Shown here: positions 61,501-64,000 of the stretch, one piece after another
Layout of the letters: each line of letters starts with the position of its first letter
Numbering within the stretch: position 1 is the first letter of the stretch
Source: Siderastrea siderea
Taxonomy: Eukaryota > Cnidaria > Anthozoa > Scleractinia > Rhizangiidae
DNA length: 64,000 bases
NCBI GenBank assembly: GCA_964030785.1
Contig: OZ034969.1
Location: forward strand, 45,780,701 to 45,844,700
Reading direction: 5' to 3'
Program-made: the position numbers and the translations under genes
The notes under the pieces: model-generated
The model's input: the letters and a program-made list of their open reading frames with translations, nothing else
Databases searched by the model: none
What the model was told of the DNA's origin: nothing

Positions 61501-63597
61501 AAACCTAGTTCAATTATCTAGCTAGCCAAGGTACTGGAACTAGTTGGCCAGGGATATTGGATCTAGCTGAAAGGATATTGGATCTACATGAAGCTGAATG
61601 GTGGGAATGCTCTCTTCAACACCGGAGCACTTTACTAGACCGATGAACCTTGATTATATCCAGTCAAACCTCACTTTATGGACACTGTGCCTGCTTAATA
61701 CGGACATCTTGTTATTAAGTACCCGATCCACATGTTTTCTCTAAGCTTTGAATCCACTTAATTGACAGACATCCTGTTAATACTGTGTTCACTCTACTTA
61801 ATTGACTGTCTCCATTGTGTTTGCTTAGATTCTTGTGGTCATTGCTGGTGGACCTTGGCAAAATGACAGAGACTCAAAAGTGTATAGAGATAGAGTGCTT
61901 ATGTCACTCAAGGACAGGGGTGTTGAAGTGTACTCTGTAGGTGTAGGATCGGACACCTCCTCAAAGCAAATGAGTGACATTTCTTCAGGAAGGAGATACT
62001 GGTTCCTGCCCAAATCATATGATGATTTAGCGAATGTTAGACCAAGGCTAATACAGTCCATCCAGGGAAGTAAGTACAAATGGGTAACCACTTGTTGGGG
62101 GGGGGGGGGGGGGGAATTTTAATTCCCCTTTACCCAGCTTTTTTTCTCCTAGTTCCTTCTTAATGAAACCAACAACACACAGTTGAAAATGTTTTGATCA
62201 ATAATGCTACGACAGCTTTCGTAGTCCTAAGAACTGTGATACTATGAATGTTTGAGTTGTTCCAATTGGGAAATGATAGATTGGGTGGTTGCTTGAGTCT
62301 ATCCAATACTAACTTCTCACTTATTCTAATTAGCCGACTGCCTCCCTTAAATGGAAGGTGGGAGCCTAGGGTACCCAGGAACCGCCACTGTGACCAGCCA
62401 GCCCCTAGATAAAAAACCCCCTCCATGGCTGGCAGATCCCCGCAACCCAGCAATGAGCCCCCATTCCAGGAAACTGTCACAGTGATAGAATTATATCTTG
62501 CCTATGTTTAGCCAGAATCTACTTTTGAATTTCAGTTTGATGAATTGAAATTACTGGCACTCAATTCTGCCATACTTATGTAGTGAGGTGGAACAAAGTG
62601 GGAGGTTTACAATTGATGTGTTCTTTTTCAGAGTATGATCCTCCCATGGACCTCGGCCTGTTAGTAGACTCATCCTCCGCGATTGATTGGAGCAAAATGC
62701 AGGGCCTGCTTAAGGGTTACGTTGGAACAAGGAACATTTCCTCCGATAATGATCATGTTGGAATTGTTACCTTTGCATCAAGCAGCAATGTGGACTTGTC
62801 ATTCCTTAGAGCTAGCAGCCCAGACTATACCAAAGATCGTATCTGGGAAGTAATTGATAACTTAAAACAGCAAGGAGGAAATGATCGGAGAATTGACCTG
62901 GGACTTAAATCTGTTTCTAGTGATTTGTTTGGTCCTGAAATTGGGGCCAGGAGAGATGCCCGTCAGGTAAAAGCCTACTGAGTACAATTTCATTTAATTG
63001 TTCTAATTCAATGTTTTACCATGCTACACATGGTAATGTTTTCACTTTATCATCTTTTTATTTGTTTGACAAAATTTTATACATTTTTTAAAAAACTTCA
63101 TCAAACTTTCCTGATCGCTTTTGTTTCAACTGGCAATCGTAAAGTATGCAGACATTGTGGAAGGTAGAGTTTTCAATATCCACCCTTTCCCCCTCATGAT
63201 TAACATTACAATTCTGCCTCCCATAGTTCTTGTATTTTAATTAGCCAGGTTGTCACATCCCTTACCCAGTACTTGCTTTGACTGCAACTGCCAAACAGCA
63301 GGGCAAATCCACATTCCATTGGCATACTATAGTCATGTTGGAAACCCTTGAATCAATCACTATTGTGCTTTCTCTAGGTCCTGGTTGTGTTCACGGCTGG
63401 TGAATGGCCATCTCAGTACAGCCAAACATGGCAAGACACTGCAAAGGCTCTCAGCCAAAAGGGAGTTGAGATTTATTCATATGGAATAAAACCAGGAGCC
63501 CAATGGGAGCAAGTACAAAGCATAACCTTCCAACCCGGAAACAGTTTTCTGATAGAAGGCTATATTTTACCAAAGCCCATCCCTACCGGAGTCAAAG
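22634..63597 (+). CDS. Multidomain secreted protein: WFIKKN-like N-terminus plus thyroglobulin-1 repeats and six VWA domains (25 exons, 3' end open)
   Basis: I assembled 25 exons by hand from splice signals, reading frame and domain content; their lengths sum to 5,998 bases, leaving one base of phase, so the frame is consistent throughout. Approximate residues: signal peptide 1-18, WAP1 19-87, follistatin/Kazal 88-178, Ig 179-275, Kunitz 276-336, WAP2 337-394, WAP3 395-441, VWA1 442-639, thyroglobulin type-1 (TY) 1-6 640-1056, VWA2-6 1057-1999. No transmembrane segment is visible, so the product should be secreted or matrix-associated. Known family roles: WAP, Kazal and Kunitz domains inhibit serine proteases, TY domains inhibit papain-like cysteine proteases, follistatin domains bind TGF-beta ligands, and VWA domains mediate adhesion. 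The WAP-follistatin-Ig-Kunitz order is that of WFIKKN/GASP proteins, but the second Kunitz and netrin domains are missing. The last exon ends in a good donor (phase 1), so the gene probably runs past the window. Exon calls are strong; the joining of exon 1 and the 3' end are less certain. Confidence 0.85.
22755..22997. mobile_element. Foldback MITE, family 2, copy 2 (intron 1)
   Basis: Same family as 4651-4887, with ends GGTTGATTTCCACTG and CAGTGAAAATCAACC and the same inner arms (ACGTGCGTACGGGCG, AGAGACGATGTATGAACGG). It sits about 65 bases downstream of exon 1. Confidence 0.75.
23193..23262. repeat. Short 18-bp tandem repeat
   Basis: About four copies of CC(C/A)(T/G)GCCCCTGTTAAAT-like units. 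Confidence 0.7.
26327..26530. repeat. Two adjacent inverted repeats
   Basis: A perfect 16-bp pair at 26327-26342 and 26418-26433 (GGGTGGATTCATTTGC) is followed by a second pair at about 26447-26472 and 26504-26530 (TAATTCGTGCTTC .. GAAGCACGAATTA). They are probably foldback element remnants. Confidence 0.65.
28085..28497. repeat. 34-bp pyrimidine-rich minisatellite (intron 1)
   Basis: About eleven diverged copies built around CCCTACCA(G/C)AAGAGG recur every 32-36 bases. It ends directly at a TAA microsatellite. Confidence 0.75.
28498..28582. repeat. TAA microsatellite next to the exon 2 acceptor
   Basis: About 28 TAA units with one interruption (AAAA at about 28562). It ends 20 bases before the exon 2 acceptor, so length changes could affect branch point or acceptor recognition. 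Confidence 0.9.
28603..28809 (+). CDS. Exon 2: WAP domain 1
   Basis: A 207-base phase 1-1 exon encoding 69 residues with eight cysteines in the four-disulfide-core pattern, including CPGQSKCC followed by two single cysteines. The acceptor TTACATTTTAG directly follows a TAA microsatellite, and the donor is GGTAATG. WAP domains are typically serine protease inhibitors or antimicrobial modules. This is the position of the WAP domain in WFIKKN proteins. Confidence 0.85.
28810..29886 (+). other. Intron 2
   Basis: Starts GTAATG and ends GCTTAACAG. No additional exon or clear repeat is seen. Confidence 0.6.
29887..30159 (+). CDS. Exon 3: follistatin/Kazal domain
   Basis: A 273-base phase 1-1 exon with ten cysteines. 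The EGF-like first half starts DPCARVKCSHGEVC; the Kazal half contains VCGTDGITYKNYCEL and ends DGRCG, so it is a complete follistatin domain. A Thr/Pro-rich linker (residues after GRCG, e.g. TPATTQRPTS) follows and could be O-glycosylated. In WFIKKN2/GASP-1 the follistatin domain binds myostatin and GDF11; whether this one binds a TGF-beta ligand is inference. Confidence 0.92.
30790..37706. repeat. 54-bp purine-rich minisatellite, about 128 units (intron 3)
   Basis: The unit contains GGGCAAAGAGAAAGGACAGT then GTACAAAGAGAGGAGGAGGG and a G/A-rich end: 47 of 54 bases are purines on the + strand. Most units are exactly 54 bases with a few small indels. Because 54 is a multiple of three and the consensus lacks stop triplets on both strands, long frames are open in all six phases (translated motifs such as CTLSFLFAQSLPLPSS or QCTKRGGGEGERLGKEK). 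No start, splice site or known domain supports translation. It lies wholly between exons 3 and 4. Confidence 0.97.
37707..39039 (+). other. Intron 3, right flank of the array
   Basis: Unique-looking AT-rich sequence up to the acceptor TTTTCATTGCAG. I see no exon. The left flank (30160-30789) is likewise featureless. Confidence 0.5.
39040..39330 (+). CDS. Exon 4: immunoglobulin (I-set-like) domain
   Basis: A 291-base phase 1-1 exon. Ig hallmarks are the first Cys in SISCQF, the core Trp in YQWVLP, and DSGTYTCVA for the F-strand Tyr-x-Cys. Acceptor TTTTCATTGCAG and donor GTGAGT are strong. It is separated from exon 3 by the 8.9 kb intron carrying the purine-rich array, yet the phase matches and the domain is the one expected after follistatin/Kazal in a WFIKKN-like protein. 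Confidence 0.9.
39873..40055 (+). CDS. Exon 5: Kunitz (BPTI) domain
   Basis: A 183-base phase 1-1 exon with the six Kunitz cysteines: LCEEP, GTCTN, GECVAF, TGCKGN, DKCES and SMCK. The residue after the second cysteine (P1, position 15 of BPTI) is Thr instead of the usual Lys or Arg, so trypsin inhibition is not expected, although inhibition of another protease or a purely structural role remains possible. WFIKKN proteins have two Kunitz domains here; I see only one. Confidence 0.92.
40056..40937 (+). other. Intron 5 with tRNA-like SINE fragment
   Basis: At about 40316-40392 (+ strand) a tRNA-like A box (TGGCCAAGTGG) and a degenerate B box (GAGTTCAAATC) occur at tRNA spacing. This suggests the head of a Leu/Ser-type tRNA-derived SINE. 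The rest is pyrimidine-rich and featureless. Confidence 0.4.
40938..41111 (+). CDS. Exon 6: WAP domain 2
   Basis: A 174-base phase 1-1 exon. It shows the WAP spacing (CSSDGDCVDGTKCC) but has ten cysteines, two more than the canonical eight. The extras lie in the segment VECCPGGCKKQC, so an additional disulfide or an altered C-terminal half is possible. Acceptor ATTTATGACAG; donor GGTACC. Confidence 0.85.
41150..42050. repeat. 22-bp minisatellite (intron 6)
   Basis: About 40 diverged copies of GAGAGCCAGGAGAAATTGGGGT. Three units make 66 bases, so the minus strand shows a spurious 424-codon frame. Many units contain a donor-like GGGGTGAGA and a CAG. Confidence 0.9.
42342..42482 (+). CDS. Exon 7: WAP domain 3
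   Basis: A 141-base phase 1-1 exon with a compact eight-cysteine WAP domain: TCPPP, DCSSEC, DHDCDGNLKCC, SCGRIC. The frame and the next exon require the exon to end at AAAG before GCATGT, a GC-type donor; no in-phase GT donor exists nearby. Confidence 0.85.
42483..43182 (+). other. Intron 7, non-canonical GC-AG
   Basis: The donor reads AG|GCATGT and the acceptor TTCTTAAACAG. The only near GT (42487) would give the wrong phase for exon 8, whereas the GC donor gives the phase-1 junction found at every other module boundary. GC-AG introns are a known minor class in animals. No other feature is seen in this intron. Confidence 0.75.
43183..43529 (+). CDS. Exon 8: VWA domain 1, first half
   Basis: A 347-base exon, phase 1 in and phase 0 out. 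It encodes the first VWA strand with a canonical MIDAS motif DSSGS (in FLLDSSGSIG) and the second MIDAS residue Thr in GYTYIDRAL. It ends ..QAVRK before the donor GTATTA. This is the only VWA in the protein that keeps all MIDAS residues. Confidence 0.93.
43530..45491 (+). other. Introns 8 and 9 (around exon 9)
   Basis: Intron 8 is 43530-44267 (inside VWA1, phase 0) and intron 9 is 44515-45491. Apart from an A-rich run near 44905, I see nothing in them. Confidence 0.5.
44268..44514 (+). CDS. Exon 9: VWA domain 1, second half
   Basis: A 247-base exon, phase 0 to phase 1. It begins VCFLITDGAQT, supplying the third MIDAS residue (Asp of ITDG), continues through GVDVWTIGIG and ends with ELQRKACE, the typical C-terminal helix of VWA domains. 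The domain should bind a divalent cation; its ligand is unknown. Confidence 0.92.
45492..45704 (+). CDS. Exon 10: thyroglobulin type-1 domain 1
   Basis: A 213-base phase 1-1 exon with six cysteines. Motifs are KCQKEY, VPRCDLNGSYADVQC and CYCVDKDGNEI (CYCV in place of the commoner CWCV). TY domains of this type inhibit papain-like cysteine proteases in several animals; equistatin of a sea anemone is built from them. Confidence 0.92.
46334..46537 (+). CDS. Exon 11: thyroglobulin type-1 domain 2
   Basis: A 204-base phase 1-1 exon with six cysteines. Motifs: PCQEAYRKA, IPRCKDDGNFENIQC, and the canonical CWCVDKDGKEIAGTRT. Strong acceptor (AAACTGCAG) and donor (GGTATG). Confidence 0.93.
46875..46908 (+). 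ncRNA. Hammerhead-ribozyme-like core (probable Penelope-like element remnant)
   Basis: CTGATGA, then a 5-bp hairpin (AGCTG-TGAG-CAGTT), then GAAA and TGTC: the conserved hammerhead order CUGANGA - stem II - GAAA - short stem III - cleavage site. Penelope-like elements of many animals carry such motifs with a minimal stem III. No convincing stem I is visible, so activity is doubtful. Confidence 0.35.
47077..47292 (+). CDS. Exon 12: thyroglobulin type-1 domain 3
   Basis: A 216-base phase 1-1 exon with six cysteines. Motifs: DCQRRYMEL, IPWCRPDGG, RQCYGSYCFCVDQNG. It resembles exon 14 more than the other TY exons (both have IPWCR and QCYGSYC), which suggests a closer duplication history. Confidence 0.93.
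47991..48200 (+). CDS. Exon 13: thyroglobulin type-1 domain 4
   Basis: A 210-base phase 1-1 exon with six cysteines. Motifs: PCQVSALQE, YRCKKDGSYEEVQC, CWCVDEDGNEIPGTR. The Pro-x-Cys of the sister domains is replaced by Tyr-Arg-Cys, so this is the most divergent first half. Acceptor TTCTCTGCAG, donor GGTAGG. Confidence 0.92.
48932..48981 (+). ncRNA. Degenerate hammerhead-like motif with palindrome (intron 13)
   Basis: CTGACGA (48949-48955), a short GGG../..GCTC stem and CGAAAC (48971-48976) follow the hammerhead order, but the expected GTC cleavage triplet is GCC. A perfect 10-bp palindrome (CTTCGTCAGA / TCTGACGAAG) overlaps the start. Probably a remnant of a Penelope-like element. Confidence 0.3.
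49110..50735. mobile_element. Long foldback element (intron 13)
   Basis: The left arm at about 49126-49425 (GGATCGGATCGGAC.., TTCTATTAAAGAAA.., GGATCAAGATGACGAAGA) reappears inverted at about 50440-50730. The right arm carries about 70 extra bases. No transposase is visible in the 1 kb centre. Confidence 0.65.
50858..51067 (+). CDS. Exon 14: thyroglobulin type-1 domain 5
   Basis: A 210-base phase 1-1 exon with six cysteines. Motifs: ACWRSYQDA, IPWCRAGGLYSPVQC, YGSYCYCVDRTGQEI. Closest to exon 12. It lies between a foldback element (intron 13) and a 20-bp minisatellite (intron 14). Confidence 0.92.
51340..52830. repeat. 20-bp minisatellite (intron 14)
   Basis: About 70 copies of GTGACTCCAGTGCACAGTCA with AATGCA/AATACA variants. 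A longer block containing CAGTGTTTCCAGTGCACTG recurs at about 51650, 51845, 52040 and 52290, showing a superimposed 200-250-base periodicity. Confidence 0.9.
53218..53415 (+). CDS. Exon 15: thyroglobulin type-1 domain 6
   Basis: A 198-base phase 1-1 exon with six cysteines. Motifs: PCQERFWEA, IPRCRRDGDYEPTQC, CWCVESKGVEINGTRT. It is the shortest TY exon and ends TCPP before donor GTGAGT. It is followed directly by the second VWA block. Confidence 0.92.
53416..56150 (+). other. Introns 15 and 16 (around exon 16)
   Basis: Intron 15 is 53416-54316 and intron 16 (inside VWA2, phase 0) is 54670-56150. Several open frames occur at 53456-53733 in all plus frames but show no domain. No clear repeat. 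Confidence 0.5.
54317..54669 (+). CDS. Exon 16: VWA domain 2, first half (degenerate MIDAS)
   Basis: A 353-base exon, phase 1 to 0. The VWA fold is recognisable (LDFGFLADSAS.., GTRVGIMSYAS), but the MIDAS motif is DSASD instead of DxSxS, and Thr of the second MIDAS loop is Arg (GNDRRIGNAV). It ends ..SRR, like the other VWA first halves. Confidence 0.9.
56151..56367 (+). CDS. Exon 17: VWA domain 2, second half
   Basis: A 217-base exon, phase 0 to 1. It begins ILLIITAGPQ, where the MIDAS Asp is Ala, then KEGVEMYSVGVGQRYKQAEV, the usual strand and helix of a VWA C-terminal half. Acceptor CCCTTTGTAG, donor GGTAAT. Confidence 0.9.
56671..56990 (+). CDS. Exon 18: VWA domain 3, first half (degenerate MIDAS)
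   Basis: A 320-base exon, phase 1 to 0. VDLGFIVDASSKS has DASSK at the MIDAS (fifth position Lys), and the second-loop Thr is Val (GEKEVRIDRAL). THVGFIVFSKFA is the central strand. It ends EARQ before donor GTATGA. Confidence 0.92.
56991..57564 (+). other. Intron 18
   Basis: Phase-0 intron inside VWA3, with a pyrimidine-rich stretch at 57115-57340. No other feature. Confidence 0.5.
57565..57802 (+). CDS. Exon 19: VWA domain 3, second half
   Basis: A 238-base exon, phase 0 to 1. It begins VLIVLSGSLWNPYY, with no MIDAS Asp, followed by RGRGVDLYITGLIPQ. It ends VFGG before donor GTTTGT. Confidence 0.88.
58364..58457 (-). mobile_element. tRNA-Thr-like SINE head with terminator and hairpin (intron 19)
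   Basis: The minus strand at 58382-58457 folds as a tRNA: acceptor GAGTTCT/GGAACTC, A box TAGCTCAGTGG, anticodon-like AGT, B box GGTTCAAATCC. The anticodon stem has a mismatch. A hairpin (ACTCAGAA / TTCTGAGT, 58364-58385) with a T-run, a Pol III stop, follows. More likely a SINE head or tRNA pseudogene than a working tRNA. Confidence 0.55.
58565..58755 (+). mobile_element. tRNA-derived SINE, relative of 10345-10755 (intron 19)
   Basis: A degenerate tRNA head (B box GGTTCGAATCC, end GGCAAGCC at 58625-58632) is followed by the tail also found at 10606-10755: GCAACTGCATAAGTTGCG, AACTGCGAGGATCTTCTT and ATATGAATTTCATATATTC. Confidence 0.7.
59048..59382 (+). CDS. Exon 20: VWA domain 4, first half (degenerate MIDAS)
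   Basis: A 335-base exon, phase 1 to 0. LDLGFVVDSSDVVNW gives DSSDV at the MIDAS, and the second-loop Thr is Arg (GSQRRVDLAF). AHVGFVVFGDSA is the central strand. It ends TARK before donor GTACAC. Domains 4, 5 and 6 have identical first-half exon lengths, a sign of recent duplication. Confidence 0.92.
59929..60163 (+). CDS. Exon 21: VWA domain 4, second half
   Basis: A 235-base exon, phase 0 to 1. It begins VLVLLTGGDWNPQY (Gly in place of the MIDAS Asp), then VDMYSFSVGSTPSQEQL and ends with RPELVQAIKG before donor GTACGT. Confidence 0.9.
60973..61307 (+). CDS. Exon 22: VWA domain 5, first half
   Basis: A 335-base exon, phase 1 to 0. IDIAFLADSSSSVNW keeps a DxSxS motif (DSSSS), but the second-loop Thr is Arg (GDERSVNQGL). 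GHVAFMSYAAKA is the central strand. It ends DARK before donor GTGTGT. Confidence 0.92.
61829..62069 (+). CDS. Exon 23: VWA domain 5, second half
   Basis: A 241-base exon, phase 0 to 1. It begins ILVVIAGGPWQND (Gly in place of the MIDAS Asp), then GVEVYSVGVGSDTSSKQM and RPRLIQSIQG. Donor GTAAGT. A poly-G tract lies about 30 bases past the donor. Confidence 0.92.
62632..62966 (+). CDS. Exon 24: VWA domain 6, first half (degenerate MIDAS)
   Basis: A 335-base exon, phase 1 to 0. MDLGLLVDSSSAIDW gives DSSSA at the MIDAS, and the second-loop Thr is Arg (GNDRRIDLGL). DHVGIVTFASSSN is the central strand. It ends DARQ before donor GTAAAA. Confidence 0.92.
63378..63597 (+). CDS. Exon 25: VWA domain 6, second half
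   Basis: A 220-base exon, phase 0 to 1. It begins VLVVFTAGEWPSQY (Ala in place of the MIDAS Asp), then GVEIYSYGIKPGAQWEQV. It ends GVK at donor GGTGAGG. If the donor were not used, the frame would stop at 63624-63626, nine codons further. The standard phase-1 donor makes continuation beyond the window more likely. Confidence 0.85.
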
Positions 63598-64000
63598 GTG
63601 AGGACAGAACGGTTCTCCAATCATAAGCCCAGAGGCTAGTTAACCTTTTTTCCGAAGAAATCATCATTATTAAAATCTTTTTGTTAAGGAGCCAAAAGTG
63701 TGAAAGTGCTAAGATAACAAATTTTTCAACAAGAAAGACTTAAATGAAAAACGTGATTCATGTCTGGATTTGTGGTACTGAACTTAGCAACATTGTAAAG
63801 GCTCATTGAGACCTGATTCAAAGTGGAGGAAATAAAAAAATTCACAAATTTCAAAGGTTTTGTTCTTCCTAAGCTTGGATCACATCTGCATGAAACTTCA
63901 CACTTTTGCCAAATTTAGTGTTGCAAATCTACGAACGAGTTCAGTTTTGTATTCCACTCCGTGTTCGAAAATGTCACCCTAAACGCAAATTGTTCGATTG
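63598..64000 (+). other. Start of next intron, or 3' end if exon 25 reads through
   Basis: I see no exon here. There is an in-frame stop at 63624-63626 and an AATAAA-like stretch near 63828, so a terminal read-through exon cannot be excluded. The simplest reading is an intron that continues past the window edge. Confidence 0.4.

Larger units (their letters stand above)
59383..62631 (+). other. Introns 20-23 (around exons 21-23)
   Basis: Introns 59383-59928, 60164-60972, 61308-61828 and 62070-62631. They are AT-rich; the only marked feature is a poly-G run of about 18 at 62097-62115, close to the exon 23 donor. Confidence 0.5.

Overview
The window looks like nuclear DNA of an animal, most likely an anthozoan cnidarian (stony coral or sea anemone). 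It is AT-rich, full of foldback elements and tRNA-like SINEs, and has many short exons separated by long introns. The encoded extracellular modules (WAP, follistatin/Kazal, Ig, Kunitz, thyroglobulin type-1, VWA) fit a metazoan secreted protein. The species assignment is an inference; no marker gene is present.

Only one gene can be supported. It lies on the + strand from about 22.6 kb to the right end. I could join 25 exons with consistent reading frame: 5,998 coding bases, or 1,999 complete codons plus one base. They encode, in order: signal peptide, WAP, follistatin/Kazal, Ig, Kunitz, WAP, WAP, VWA, six thyroglobulin type-1 domains, then five more VWA domains. The first four modules follow the order of the vertebrate growth-factor antagonists WFIKKN1/2 (GASP-2/1). 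Their usual second Kunitz and netrin domains are absent, and a long WAP/VWA/thyroglobulin tail replaces them. Every module boundary is a phase-1 intron, and every VWA domain is split by a phase-0 intron at the same place. Only the first VWA keeps a complete metal-binding (MIDAS) site. The gene probably continues past the window edge.

Region 1-22.3 kb has no recognisable gene. It holds two direct copies of a roughly 4 kb block (about 750-5062 and 18655-22222). Copy A carries foldback insertions that copy B lacks, so B serves as an empty-site reference. There are also a tetranucleotide microsatellite, local tandem duplications, and a tRNA-like SINE with a palindromic tail.

The introns of the gene carry four unrelated minisatellites. 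By far the largest is an array of about 54-bp units from 30.79 to 37.71 kb in intron 3. It is about 87% purine on the + strand and mostly stop-free in all six frames, which produces spurious ORFs up to 1,392 aa. Other intronic features are a 22-bp array (intron 6), a 20-bp array (intron 14), a 34-bp array plus a TAA microsatellite just before exon 2, a GC-AG intron (intron 7), hammerhead-like motifs, a 1.6 kb foldback element and tRNA-derived SINEs.
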